DNA of 64,000 nucleotides. Source: Clostridia bacterium. GTDB lineage: Bacteria > Bacillota > Clostridia > Oscillospirales > Acutalibacteraceae. The stretch covers positions 62,001-126,000 of the forward strand of contig JAFSFB010000016.1 of the NCBI GenBank assembly GCA_017435385.1, given 5' to 3'. The notes beneath the pieces are model-generated. The model was not told the origin of the DNA. It searched no databases and saw only the letters and a program-made list of their open reading frames with translations. Below are positions 15,044 through 23,931 of this stretch, piece by piece; positions within the stretch are counted from its first letter, which is position 1; the number at the start of each line of letters is the position of its first letter. Both the position numbers and the translations under genes were made by a program.

Positions 15044-16477
15044 ATGAAAAGACAAAGCGGAATACTGATGCATATTTCCTCTCTTTACGGTGACTATTCC
15101 ATCGGCACTTTCGGAAAAAATGCATTTGAATTCATTGATTTTCTTGTTGACTGCGGCTTCTCCGTCTGGCAGGTGTTGCCTTTTACGGTTACTGACGAAT
15201 ATAATTCACCGTATAAATCTTTTTCGGCATTCGGCGGAAACCCTTATTTCATCGACCCCGAAATTTTATACGAAAAAGGCTATATTACCGAGGCGGATTT
15301 AAAGGCATGCCGTCAGACGACTCCCTATTCGGCAGAATATAAACGGCTTTCCTCGGAAAGAATGTCACTCCTTCGCAAGGCTTATAAGAATTGCGGTGTC
15401 AATTCAGATGCGGAAGAATTCATTTCCGAAAATCCTCGCCTTGATGCCTTCTGCCGCTTTATGACCTTGCGTGAGCAGAATTCCGGCAAACGCTGGCAGG
15501 ACTGGAAATCCGACGAAATAACCGATTTTGAAACCCTCGGCATGTGGAAATTCATTCAGCATGAGTTTTTTACACAATGGGCAAGGGTCAAAAAATATGC
15601 AAATTCAAAGGGCGTCAGCATAATCGGCGATATTCCGATTTATGTTTCCGATGACAGCTGCGATGTCTGGGAAAACAGAAGCCTTTTCCAGATCGACGAT
15701 AAAGGCTATCCGACAAGAGTTGCAGGTGTTCCTCCCGATTATTTTGCCGAGGACGGTCAGCTCTGGGGCAATCCCCTGTATGATTGGGATGAGCTCAAAA
15801 AGGATAATTTCGGCTGGTGGAGAGAACGCATCAACCATGCGCTTTCGATGTTTGACGGCGTAAGAATCGATCATTTCAGAGCCATTGAGTCATATTGGTC
15901 GGTCGACTCGAAAGAAACAACGGCAAAAAACGGCATCTGGATCAAGGGTCCCGGCATGGATTTTGTCAATGCCATCAAGGAAGGTAATGAAGACAAGCTG
16001 ATTATTGCAGAAGACCTCGGCGACATTACCGACGAGGTGCGTGAGCTTGTTTCGGAAAGCGGATTCCCCGGAATGAGGATTTTCCAGTTCGGTTTCCTTG
16101 ACAGCGGTGACAGCCTTCATGCTCCCCACAATTACATAAAGAACTCCGTTGCTTATTCGGGAACACATGATAACAATACCCTTTTCGGATATCTTTGGGA
16201 GAGCGAAGATGATGTCCGCAACAGAACGCTTGAATACTGCGGCTTCGGCGGCGGTGACTGGGGCGGCGCAACTCCCCTGCTTCTCAGGCAGGTTTTTGCA
16301 AGCGTCAGCGATCTTGCGATAATTCCCATTCAGGATTTTCTGATGTACGGCTCCGACACAAGAATCAACACTCCCGGCGTTGCCGACGGAAACTGGAGCT
16401 ACAGAGTCACAAAAGACCAGCTCATGAACGCCGACAGAGAGTTCTTCAAAAAAATGAACAGAATTTATAAAAGATAA
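15044..16477 (+). CDS. malQ: 4-alpha-glucanotransferase (GH77)
   Basis: A 477-residue amylomaltase that moves alpha-1,4-glucan chains between maltodextrins, working with a phosphorylase in maltose and glycogen use. The catalytic triad of GH77 is visible: Asp276 in RIDHFRA (nucleophile), Glu323 in IIAEDLG (acid/base) and Asp376 in SGTHDNNT. The N-terminus (RQSGILMHISSLYG) is typical. The frame is open to 15026, but AGAGGTG fits the ATG at 15044. It heads a plus-strand run through pgm to the EEP genes. No glycogen phosphorylase is in the window. Confidence 0.96.
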   Translation: MKRQSGILMHISSLYGDYSIGTFGKNAFEFIDFLVDCGFSVWQVLPFTVTDEYNSPYKSFSAFGGNPYFIDPEILYEKGYITEADLKACRQTTPYSAEYKRLSSERMSLLRKAYKNCGVNSDAEEFISENPRLDAFCRFMTLREQNSGKRWQDWKSDEITDFETLGMWKFIQHEFFTQWARVKKYANSKGVSIIGDIPIYVSDDSCDVWENRSLFQIDDKGYPTRVAGVPPDYFAEDGQLWGNPLYDWDELKKDNFGWWRERINHALSMFDGVRIDHFRAIESYWSVDSKETTAKNGIWIKGPGMDFVNAIKEGNEDKLIIAEDLGDITDEVRELVSESGFPGMRIFQFGFLDSGDSLHAPHNYIKNSVAYSGTHDNNTLFGYLWESEDDVRNRTLEYCGFGGGDWGGATPLLLRQVFASVSDLAIIPIQDFLMYGSDTRINTPGVADGNWSYRVTKDQLMNADREFFKKMNRIYKR

Positions 16478-16487
16478 GGTTTTGAAA

Positions 16488-17750
16488 ATGACAAAAGAAT
16501 TTTTCAGTTTTGACGAAAGAATAAAAGAAGCTTCAAAAAAAGCTCTGGCAAAAGCAAGCGGAATGTTTGCGCAGATCGATGAGATCGCAGAATACAATCA
16601 GCAGAAGGTTCTCTCCGCTTTCATAAACAACAATGTCTGCGAAGCAGACTTTTCTGGCACAACGGGCTACGGCTACGGCGACAGAGGCAGAGAAAAGCTC
16701 GACAGGATCTATGCCGATGCATTCGGCGCAGAGGATGCGATCGTTCGCCACAGCTTTACCTGCGGCACGCACACTCTTGCCGTTGCTCTTTTCGGCATTC
16801 TCCGCCCCGGCGATACGATGCTCTGCGTAACGGGAACTCCCTATGACACGATTCACAGCGTTATCGGTCTGAGCGGCGAAGGAATGGGCTCGCTGAAGGA
16901 ATTCGGCGTGAACTATGCTCAGGTCGAGCTCGGAAAAGACGGCAGACCCGACCTCGAGGCAATCAGAGCAGCTGTTAAAATCAACCCGAAAATGGTTTAT
17001 ATTCAGCGTTCAAGGGGCTACAGTCTGCGTCCCAGCCTTTCCGTTGAGGAGATCGGAGAAATTGTTGCAATCGTAAAAGAAAACTCGGATGCCGTTGTCA
17101 TGGTCGACAACTGCTACGGCGAATTTGTTGAAACAAGAGAGCCGACCGAGGTCGGTGCAGATATTATTGCCGGCTCGCTCATCAAAAATGCGGGCGGCGC
17201 TCTGGCGAGAACGGGCGGTTATATTGCAGGCAGAAAAGACCTCGTTGAGCTTTGCGCCTACAGAGCAACAACTCCCGGGCTGGGCAAAGAGGTCGGATGC
17301 TCACTCGACGAAAACAGAAACATGTTCATGGGCGTTTTCAACGCTCCTACCGTTGTTCAGAGCGCTCTCAAGGCGGCTGTTTTCGCCGCCGCAATGTTTG
17401 AGGATTTCGGCTTTGAGGTCACTCCTGCAAGCAACGAAAGTCGTCACGATATCATTCAGGCACTCTGCCTTGAAAAGCCCGAAAGACTCGTCGCCTTCTG
17501 TCAGGGCATTCAGTCGGGCGCTCCCGTCGATGCCTATGTTGTTCCCGAGCCGTGGGATATGCCCGGCTATGACAGCAAGGTCATCATGGCGGCAGGTGCA
17601 TTTATAATGGGCTCGTCAATCGAGCTTTCCGCCGATGCTCCTCTGCGTGAGCCTTTTGCGGTGTGGCTTCAGGGCGGAATCAATTTCAGCAGCGCAAAAA
17701 CGGCGATCATGCTTGCCGCACAGAAGCTGCTCAGGGAAGGGCTGATATGA
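16488..17750 (+). CDS. PLP-dependent methionine gamma-lyase-like protein (Alum_res family)
   Basis: 420 residues of the family often labelled aluminium resistance protein or methionine gamma-lyase family, a fold-type I aminotransferase-like enzyme. The likely PLP Lys is in GSLIKNAGG, the aspartate in VMVDNCYGE, and the N-terminal block is TGYGYGDRGREKLD. The substrate is not known with certainty. An in-frame TTG at 16482 is possible, but AAGG is better placed for the ATG at 16488. Its stop overlaps the DUF2461 start (ATGA). Confidence 0.85.
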   Translation: MTKEFFSFDERIKEASKKALAKASGMFAQIDEIAEYNQQKVLSAFINNNVCEADFSGTTGYGYGDRGREKLDRIYADAFGAEDAIVRHSFTCGTHTLAVALFGILRPGDTMLCVTGTPYDTIHSVIGLSGEGMGSLKEFGVNYAQVELGKDGRPDLEAIRAAVKINPKMVYIQRSRGYSLRPSLSVEEIGEIVAIVKENSDAVVMVDNCYGEFVETREPTEVGADIIAGSLIKNAGGALARTGGYIAGRKDLVELCAYRATTPGLGKEVGCSLDENRNMFMGVFNAPTVVQSALKAAVFAAAMFEDFGFEVTPASNESRHDIIQALCLEKPERLVAFCQGIQSGAPVDAYVVPEPWDMPGYDSKVIMAAGAFIMGSSIELSADAPLREPFAVWLQGGINFSSAKTAIMLAAQKLLREGLI

Positions 17751-18442
17751 TGGAATATAAAGGCATAACAAGCGAAGCTCTTTTCATGATGGCGGATAAC
17801 CGCTTCCGCAATTCAAAGGCATATTATGACGAACATAAGGAAGAGCTGAAAGCAAAGATGACCGTTCCGATGCGGCAGATTGCAGGCATTCTCGGTGAAG
17901 AGCTTCTTTCACTCGATCCGCTCATGAACACCGTTCCGACAAAAATGGTTTCAAGAATACGCAGGGATACGAGATACACCAAGGACAAAAGCCTCTACAG
18001 AGAGAACATGTGGATAATGTTCATGCGTGACAAGCATCAGTGGAGAGGCTATCCCTGCATGTGGTTTGAGGTGACTCCGACCGCTTATTCCTACGGTGTC
18101 GGATTCTTTGGCGATGAGCCCGGTCTGATGGCGGAATTCAGAAAGCATCTTCGTGAAAACAGCGAGGAGTTCATCAGAGCCGGAATAAGCTGCGAAAAAT
18201 CGGGTGCTCATCTGAGCGCAAGACATTATAAAAGACCTCAGCCCGAGTGTCCGCTCGGTCTTGAGGAATACTATAACTGCAAGGATTTTTATTTCATTAA
18301 TTTTTCGGGAAATCTTGAAGACCTTGAGAACGAGAAAATAATCGGTATTCTCAGAAACGCTTATAAAGCATATGCTCCGATGTACCGTTTCCTGCTCAAG
18401 GTTTCGGACAGCTACTTTCAAGGACACCAAAAGGAGGAATAA
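17747..18442 (+). CDS. DUF2461 family protein
   Basis: 231 residues with the DUF2461 pattern: FRNSKAYYDEHKEEL, PTKMVSRIRRDTRYTKDKSLY, and the Trp/Tyr-rich core ending YGVGFFG. The biochemical function of the family is not established; it is a cytoplasmic alpha/beta protein. The start overlaps the upstream stop (ATGATG at 17747), the frame upstream is only an extension, and AGGGAAGG precedes it. The pgm start follows 1 nt after its stop, so tight coupling in the operon is likely. Confidence 0.8.
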   Translation: MMEYKGITSEALFMMADNRFRNSKAYYDEHKEELKAKMTVPMRQIAGILGEELLSLDPLMNTVPTKMVSRIRRDTRYTKDKSLYRENMWIMFMRDKHQWRGYPCMWFEVTPTAYSYGVGFFGDEPGLMAEFRKHLRENSEEFIRAGISCEKSGAHLSARHYKRPQPECPLGLEEYYNCKDFYFINFSGNLEDLENEKIIGILRNAYKAYAPMYRFLLKVSDSYFQGHQKEE

Positions 18443-18443
18443 C

Positions 18444-19961
18444 ATGGATTACTCCCGTTTCAAAAGCGGCAGCGATATAAGAGGCTATGCGATCGGCGAC
18501 GAAACCAATCCCCTTTTCATGGATGACATGATGATTATGCGCTGCGCCGCTGCGTTTGCTGCATGGCTCAAAGTTAAAACAAATAAAGAAAGTGTAAGCG
18601 TTTCCGTTGGTCATGACAGCCGTCTTTCAGCTGAAAGAATCAAAAGCGCCGTCATAAAGGCTCTTTGTTCAAACGGAATCAGCGTCACGGACTGCGGACT
18701 CTGCTCAACTCCCGCCATGTTCATGACTACGGTCGAACTGAAATGCGACGGTGCAATTCAGATAACCGCAAGCCATCATCCCAAGGACAGAAACGGTCTG
18801 AAATTCTTCACCCGTGACGGAGGTCTTGACGGCAAGGATATCGCCGATATTCTGAAAAAAGCAGGAGAAACGGAAAACCCCATCGGTAAGCTTGACGGTG
18901 AGTGCACCTCCTGCAATTTCTTGAAGCGTTATTCGGAAATTCTCCGTCAGATGATTATTGACGGGGTTGACAGCAAGGCTGACCGTGAGCATCCGCTCAA
19001 AGGAATGAAAATCGTTGTCGATGCGGGAAACGGCGTCGGCGGATTCTATGCAGCCGATGTTCTTGCTCCTCTCGGTGCAGATGTTTCGGGAAGCGTTTTC
19101 CTTGAGCCCGACGGCAATTTCCCGAACCACGCTCCCAATCCCGAAAATGCAGAAGCTATGGAATGCGTTTCGCAGGCAACGAAAAAGGCTGATGCCGATT
19201 TCGGCGTTATCTTCGATACAGATGTTGACAGAGCCGCATGCGTCGGCAAGGGCGGTTTTGAAATCAACCGCAACCGACTTGTTGCTCTTGCATCAAAGAT
19301 CGCTCTCGATTCATGTAAGGGTGGAACGATTGTTACCGACAGCGTAACCTCCGACGGCCTTGCCGAATTTATCAAGACAAACGGCGGCATTCATCTCCGC
19401 TTCAAAAGAGGCTACAGAAACGTTATCAACAAACAGATCGAGCTCTGCGAAAACGGCACTCCCTGCCCCCTCGCCATGGAAACCTCGGGACATGCGGCAT
19501 TTGCCGAAAACTATTTTCTCGATGACGGAGCTTATCTGATAACAAAGCTTATCATCGAAGCCGCCGCTCTTGCGGAAAAGGGCGAAACGCTCGAAGCTCT
19601 TATCTCGGAGCTTCGTGAGCCTGCCGAAGAAAAAGAGCTTCGCTTCAGAATTCTCTGCGACGATTTCCGTCCCGAAGGAGAAAAAATTATTGCTCTTTTT
19701 GAAAAAGAGGCAGCTTCACACATCGGCTGGAGTTCGTGCGATGACAACCATGAGGGCATCCGCATAAATACAGACAAGGAAAACGGAAACGGCTGGTTCC
19801 TTCTGCGTCTGAGCGTTCACGATCCGATAATCGTTCTCAACTCCGAAAGCGATGAGATCGGCGGCATCCTCACAATGGCAAAGGATATTCTGAAGGTTTT
19901 TTCAAAAGCTGAAAACATTGACTTGCTTGATATTTCGGCTCTTGAAGACTTCTGCAGATAA
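18444..19961 (+). CDS. Phosphomannomutase/phosphoglucomutase
   Basis: A 505-residue alpha-D-phosphohexomutase that interconverts hexose-1- and hexose-6-phosphates. The phospho-Ser loop is TASHHPKDRNG (Ser110), the Mg site FDTDVDRA (Asp258, Asp260, Asp262), the domain 3 sugar loop METSGHAAF and the phosphate-binding region near the C-terminus. AGGAGG sits 7 nt before the ATG at 18444, which excludes the upstream extension. With malQ in the same run it could feed glucose-1-phosphate into glycolysis. The choice between mannose and glucose cannot be made from sequence. Confidence 0.92.
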   Translation: MDYSRFKSGSDIRGYAIGDETNPLFMDDMMIMRCAAAFAAWLKVKTNKESVSVSVGHDSRLSAERIKSAVIKALCSNGISVTDCGLCSTPAMFMTTVELKCDGAIQITASHHPKDRNGLKFFTRDGGLDGKDIADILKKAGETENPIGKLDGECTSCNFLKRYSEILRQMIIDGVDSKADREHPLKGMKIVVDAGNGVGGFYAADVLAPLGADVSGSVFLEPDGNFPNHAPNPENAEAMECVSQATKKADADFGVIFDTDVDRAACVGKGGFEINRNRLVALASKIALDSCKGGTIVTDSVTSDGLAEFIKTNGGIHLRFKRGYRNVINKQIELCENGTPCPLAMETSGHAAFAENYFLDDGAYLITKLIIEAAALAEKGETLEALISELREPAEEKELRFRILCDDFRPEGEKIIALFEKEAASHIGWSSCDDNHEGIRINTDKENGNGWFLLRLSVHDPIIVLNSESDEIGGILTMAKDILKVFSKAENIDLLDISALEDFCR

Positions 19962-19989
19962 ACAAATGAAAAAGAAAAGGAAGATAAAA

Positions 19990-20877
19990 ATGATTGACAA
20001 AATTATTGCTGCGTTTTTCGCCGTCGTAACCTTTTTCCTCTCGTTCTTCTATACTCCCACTCCCGTGACCCCCGTCAACCCTGAAAGCCTGCCCGAAGCA
20101 ACTCTCGAGCAGACCGTTAAGGTCATGACCTATAACATTTATATGGGCGGCACGGGCGAAAAGGCTCCCGAAAACAGAGCACCTCTCATCAAGCAGAATG
20201 TTGAAAAATATGACCCTGACACCTTCGGAATGCAGGAGGTCACCGAGGAATGGTACGAAAGACTCAAAGGCATGTTCCCTGACTACGGATACATCGGAGA
20301 CGGCAGAGCAAGAGATCTCGGCGGCGAGGCAAGCCCGATCTTCTATAAAAAAGACAGATATGAGCTTGTTGACGGCGGAACCTTCTGGCTTTCAAAAACT
20401 CCCGAGAAGCCTTCAAAAGGCTGGGATGCCATGTTCAACCGTGTCTGCACATATGCCGTTCTCAAGGATAAGGAAACGGGCTTCACATACGCTCATTTCA
20501 ATGCTCACTTTGACCATCTCGGCGTTATCGCAAGGCAGGAATCCGTTGCGGTCGTAACGAAGAAGGTCGCTGAGATAGCACCCGATATGCCCGTTGTTTT
20601 CACAGGTGACCTCAACGAAAACATGGAAAGCGACATGTATTCTTCAGTTATCGCAAGCGGATTCAGAGATTCGAGAGTCCTTTCGGGCTCGGAGGACAGC
20701 GACGGAACCTTCCACGGCTATTCAGATCTGACGGCAAAGGAGCTTCCCATCGACTTTATCTTCGTCAACGATTACGCAAAATCGGTTGAAAGCTATACGG
20801 TTGACCGTGAGAAGCTCAACGGAATCTATCCCTCTGACCACCACGCCGTTGCTTCAACATTAGTGCTCTTTAATTGA
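19990..20877 (+). CDS. Exported endonuclease/exonuclease/phosphatase protein 1
   Basis: 295 residues: an N-terminal signal or anchor helix (about 4-20) then an EEP (DNase I-like) domain. Metal and catalytic motifs are MTYNIY, the Glu in GMQEV, AHFNAHFDHLG, TGDLNEN and PSDHHAV. The family includes nucleases, phosphodiesterases and sphingomyelinases; the substrate is unknown. AAAAGGAAG favours the ATG at 19990 over 19966. First of three tandem paralogues, 28 nt after pgm. Confidence 0.88.
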   Translation: MIDKIIAAFFAVVTFFLSFFYTPTPVTPVNPESLPEATLEQTVKVMTYNIYMGGTGEKAPENRAPLIKQNVEKYDPDTFGMQEVTEEWYERLKGMFPDYGYIGDGRARDLGGEASPIFYKKDRYELVDGGTFWLSKTPEKPSKGWDAMFNRVCTYAVLKDKETGFTYAHFNAHFDHLGVIARQESVAVVTKKVAEIAPDMPVVFTGDLNENMESDMYSSVIASGFRDSRVLSGSEDSDGTFHGYSDLTAKELPIDFIFVNDYAKSVESYTVDREKLNGIYPSDHHAVASTLVLFN

Positions 20878-20890
20878 CAGGAGGTAAAAT

Positions 20891-21820
20891 ATGTATTTTA
20901 AATTAATGCAGGCAGTTGTTGCGTTTTTTACCGCAATCATCTCCCTTATTGCACCTCAGACTCCTTCTCAGGAAATCACACCCGACGCACCGCTTGTGAA
21001 TGTCAATCCCAACCCCATAGCCGAAGCGGTTTCGACTCAGGATGTTACGATCATGAGCTATAACCTCAAAATCAGCGGCGACGGCATAAGATCCCCCGAA
21101 AAAAGAGTTAAACATATCGTCAACACAATCAACGAAAAAGCTCCCGACTCTCTCGGCGTTCAGGAAGCCGACAAGGCATGGGTTGAAAGACTTGCTGCTC
21201 AGCTTCCCGAATACGCCCATGTTGAAAAATACAGAGACGACGGCATTTCCGAGGGCGAATCAAGCGCAATTTTCTATCTCAAGGATAAATACGACCTCGT
21301 TGAGTCAGGTCACTTCTGGCTTTCCGAAACTCCCGATGCTCCTTCGCTCGGCTGGGATGCGGCTTGCAACAGAATCTGCACATATGCTGTTCTCAAAGAC
21401 AAGACAACGGGATTCGTTTACGCTCATTTCAATGTTCATTTTGACCATGTCGGCGCAAAGGCACAAACGGAATCCGTTCCCCTCATCACCGCAAAAATCG
21501 CCGAGATCGCTCCCGATATTCCCGTTGTTTTAACGGGCGACTTCAATGTTTCAGAAGGCTCCGACCACTATAACAACCTTCTCTCCTGCGGTCTTAAAGA
21601 CACGAAATATCTTGCAGAGAAATACGATGACCACTCAACATATCACGGCTATCATGTCATTATGGCTTCAACAAAGCCCATCGATTTCATTTTTGTCAAC
21701 GGCTATGTTTCATCCGTCAGTTCAAGCGAAATCGACTCGGGATTTGTTGACCATATCCTTGCTTCGGACCATTTCCCCGTTACGGTCAAAATGACACTCT
21801 TCAACGGAGGTGCAAACTGA
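20891..21820 (+). CDS. Exported endonuclease/exonuclease/phosphatase protein 2
   Basis: 309 residues with an N-terminal hydrophobic helix (about 6-22) and a Pro/Ala-rich linker, then the same EEP domain: MSYNLK, GVQEADKAW, AHFNVHFDHVG, TGDFNV and SDHFPV. It is clearly paralogous to its neighbours (shared SE/KTP, LGWDA-CNR-CTYAVLKDK region). ACAGGAGG precedes the start, 13 nt after gene 1, and the stop overlaps the gene 3 start by 1 nt. Probably anchored outside the membrane. Confidence 0.88.
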   Translation: MYFKLMQAVVAFFTAIISLIAPQTPSQEITPDAPLVNVNPNPIAEAVSTQDVTIMSYNLKISGDGIRSPEKRVKHIVNTINEKAPDSLGVQEADKAWVERLAAQLPEYAHVEKYRDDGISEGESSAIFYLKDKYDLVESGHFWLSETPDAPSLGWDAACNRICTYAVLKDKTTGFVYAHFNVHFDHVGAKAQTESVPLITAKIAEIAPDIPVVLTGDFNVSEGSDHYNNLLSCGLKDTKYLAEKYDDHSTYHGYHVIMASTKPIDFIFVNGYVSSVSSSEIDSGFVDHILASDHFPVTVKMTLFNGGAN

Positions 21821-22578
21821 TGTTCAGGATCATGTCCTTTAACCTCCTCTGCTGGGGAGAAGGTCACAGAAACTATAAACACAGAATCCCGCTCGTATGC
21901 CAAATCATCCGTGAAGCGAAGCCCTCTTCCTTCGGCGTTCAGGAAGCACATATTGACTGGATGAACGCACTCAGAGAAAATCTTCCCGAATATGATTTCG
22001 TCGGAGTCGGCAGAGATGACGGCAAGGAGGAGGGAGAATTTTCGGCTGTTTTCTACCTCAGGGATGAATTCACGGCGAGCGACAGCGGAAACTTCTGGAT
22101 CTCGGAAACTCCCGATGTTCCCTCCAAGGGCTGGGACTCCGCCTGCATAAGAATCGCAACCTATGTCAAGCTCACTCACAAGGAAAGCGGCAAGGAATAC
22201 ATCCACTTTAACACTCATCTTGACCATGTCGGCAGAATCGCTCAGATCAACGGTGCAAAGATGATTCAGGAAAAAGCGGCTTCCTTCGGCGGCGTTCCTG
22301 TTGTTTGCACGGGTGACTTCAATGTTCTTCAGGGCTCTGACTGCTATGAAACAATGATCAGCGCAAACATGGGCGACGCTAGAATGATGGCTCCCGACAG
22401 CGATGAATGCTATACCTTCCACGGCTTCAGACCCGACGAAATTCAGCATATCATTGATTTCGTTTTCGTTGACAAGGCAACCGTCAGACCTGTCAATTTC
22501 AAGGTCATAAACAAGCTTATCGACGGCGAATTCTATTCCGACCATCATGCGGTCTATGCAGATATTGAGCTGATATAA
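21820..22578 (+). CDS. Cytoplasmic endonuclease/exonuclease/phosphatase protein 3
   Basis: 252 residues that begin directly with the EEP domain (MSFNLL), with no signal peptide, so probably cytoplasmic. Motifs are GVQEAHIDW, IHFNTHLDHVG, TGDFNV and SDHHAV. It retains the paralogue signature (SETPDVPSKGWDSA). TGATG links it to gene 2, and CGGAGGTG lies inside the gene 2 end. The run stops at the terminator at 22593. The substrate is unknown. Confidence 0.88.
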   Translation: MFRIMSFNLLCWGEGHRNYKHRIPLVCQIIREAKPSSFGVQEAHIDWMNALRENLPEYDFVGVGRDDGKEEGEFSAVFYLRDEFTASDSGNFWISETPDVPSKGWDSACIRIATYVKLTHKESGKEYIHFNTHLDHVGRIAQINGAKMIQEKAASFGGVPVVCTGDFNVLQGSDCYETMISANMGDARMMAPDSDECYTFHGFRPDEIQHIIDFVFVDKATVRPVNFKVINKLIDGEFYSDHHAVYADIELI

Positions 22579-22592
22579 GCATTATATAAGAA

Positions 22593-22640
22593 AATGGCTT
22601 GCACAGATTCGTTCTGTACAAGCCATTATTTTTATTATTT
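22593..22640. terminator. Bidirectional terminator between EEP3 and potD
   Basis: AATGGCTTG (22593-22601) pairs with CAAGCCATT (22619-22627), with an inner ACAGA/TCTGT stem. A T-rich tail follows on the plus strand and an A/T-rich flank lies on the minus side. It serves two convergent operons. Confidence 0.85.
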
Positions 22641-23903
22641 TTATACCTTTTCTCTGTACTTTTTTCTTGCATATCTGAATATCACATATGCAAGGCATAT
22701 TGCAACAAAAATACCGATATAAACGACATAGCTCCATGCTTCGGGAGTCATGACCGTTCCGTCTGCTTTTCCGAGCTCTCCGTCACCGAAGAAGAAATCA
22801 TAGTTGCTCGAATCTGAATCGGGGATATGATTCTTGACATCGTCCCAGAGCGAGCTCATGAGAGCAAGGGTTTCAGGCTTCAGATTAAGGAAGTTCTGAG
22901 TTTTGAACCTGCCGTCTTCGGGATAAAGAATTTCATTTTCGTAATAGCTGTATTCGGGGTTTGAATAAACCTCGGTATGCGGACTTGCATAGCAGATATA
23001 TTCGGCATTTGCAAGAGCAATTTCGGGTTCGAGCATATAGTTGATGAAAAGCTCGGCGGCAAGCTTGTTCTGAGTTCCTTTGAGAATGCACATGGAGTCA
23101 ACGAAGAAGTTGACGCCCTCGTCGGGATAAACAAGATCGAGATCGGGATTGTTTTCCTGCATTGAAAGGAAATCGCCTGCATAATAGGGAGCGAGAGCAG
23201 CCTCGCCTGCCTCCATCATGTTGAAGACCTCGTCGCTGACATAGCTCGGAGAAACAACTTTCTGCTCCTTGAGAAGCTCTGCAGCTACCTTCCATGCCGT
23301 TTCACTTTCCATGTTATAGTCCATTCCGAGAATGCTCTGAGCGATCGCAAACGCATCTCTCGGATTGTTGAACATCAGGATTCCGCCCGTGAGATTCTTG
23401 TCCCAAAGAGCCTTCCAGCTCGTCGGTGCTTCGCTGACCATAGTTTTGTTATAAATCAGACCGACCATGCCGACGGTATAGGGCACCGAATACTGATCCT
23501 TGGGATCGTGTCCGAGCATGCGGTATTTTTCGGGAATATATTTATAATTCGGAATGTTTGAATAGTCGAGCTTTTCAAGCATATCCTCGGCTATCATTCT
23601 TTCGATCATATAATCCGAGGGAATTACGATGTCATATGTAACACCGCCGCTTTTAAGCTTGGAATACATCGTTTCGTTGTTGTCAAAGGTGTCATAAACA
23701 ACATCGATTCCGTAACGGTTTTCAAACTCCCTGATAACATCAAGAGAGCCGTCGGCACCGTCGGAAATGTATTCACCCCAGTTATAAACATACAGGGTTG
23801 TTCCCCTGAGTGCTTCAATTTCGTCAGCCTCTGCGGCAAAGCCCGAAGCAACGGGCATCATCACAAAAGCAACCGCAAGAAGCAATGCAAAAAGCTTTTT
23901 CAT
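22641..23903 (-). CDS. potD: Spermidine/putrescine-binding protein PotD with C-terminal membrane anchor
   Basis: 420 residues. The signal peptide (about 1-23, ASGFA) has no lipobox Cys. The binding domain shows YVYNWGEYI, YDIVIPSDYM, YSVPYTVGMVGLIYN and MFNNPRDAF, as in PotD/PotF proteins. Unusually, the C-terminus has a membrane helix (about 391-410) followed by a basic tail (RYARKKYREKV). This should tether the receptor to the membrane in place of a lipid. The ATG at 23903 is chosen because AAAGGAG and the signal peptide fit. Last gene of potABCD, 28 nt after potC. Confidence 0.93.
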   Translation of the reverse strand: MKKLFALLLAVAFVMMPVASGFAAEADEIEALRGTTLYVYNWGEYISDGADGSLDVIREFENRYGIDVVYDTFDNNETMYSKLKSGGVTYDIVIPSDYMIERMIAEDMLEKLDYSNIPNYKYIPEKYRMLGHDPKDQYSVPYTVGMVGLIYNKTMVSEAPTSWKALWDKNLTGGILMFNNPRDAFAIAQSILGMDYNMESETAWKVAAELLKEQKVVSPSYVSDEVFNMMEAGEAALAPYYAGDFLSMQENNPDLDLVYPDEGVNFFVDSMCILKGTQNKLAAELFINYMLEPEIALANAEYICYASPHTEVYSNPEYSYYENEILYPEDGRFKTQNFLNLKPETLALMSSLWDDVKNHIPDSDSSNYDFFFGDGELGKADGTVMTPEAWSYVVYIGIFVAICLAYVIFRYARKKYREKV

Positions 23904-23931
23904 GCCTTGCAACTCCTTTCGCAAAAAAGGA

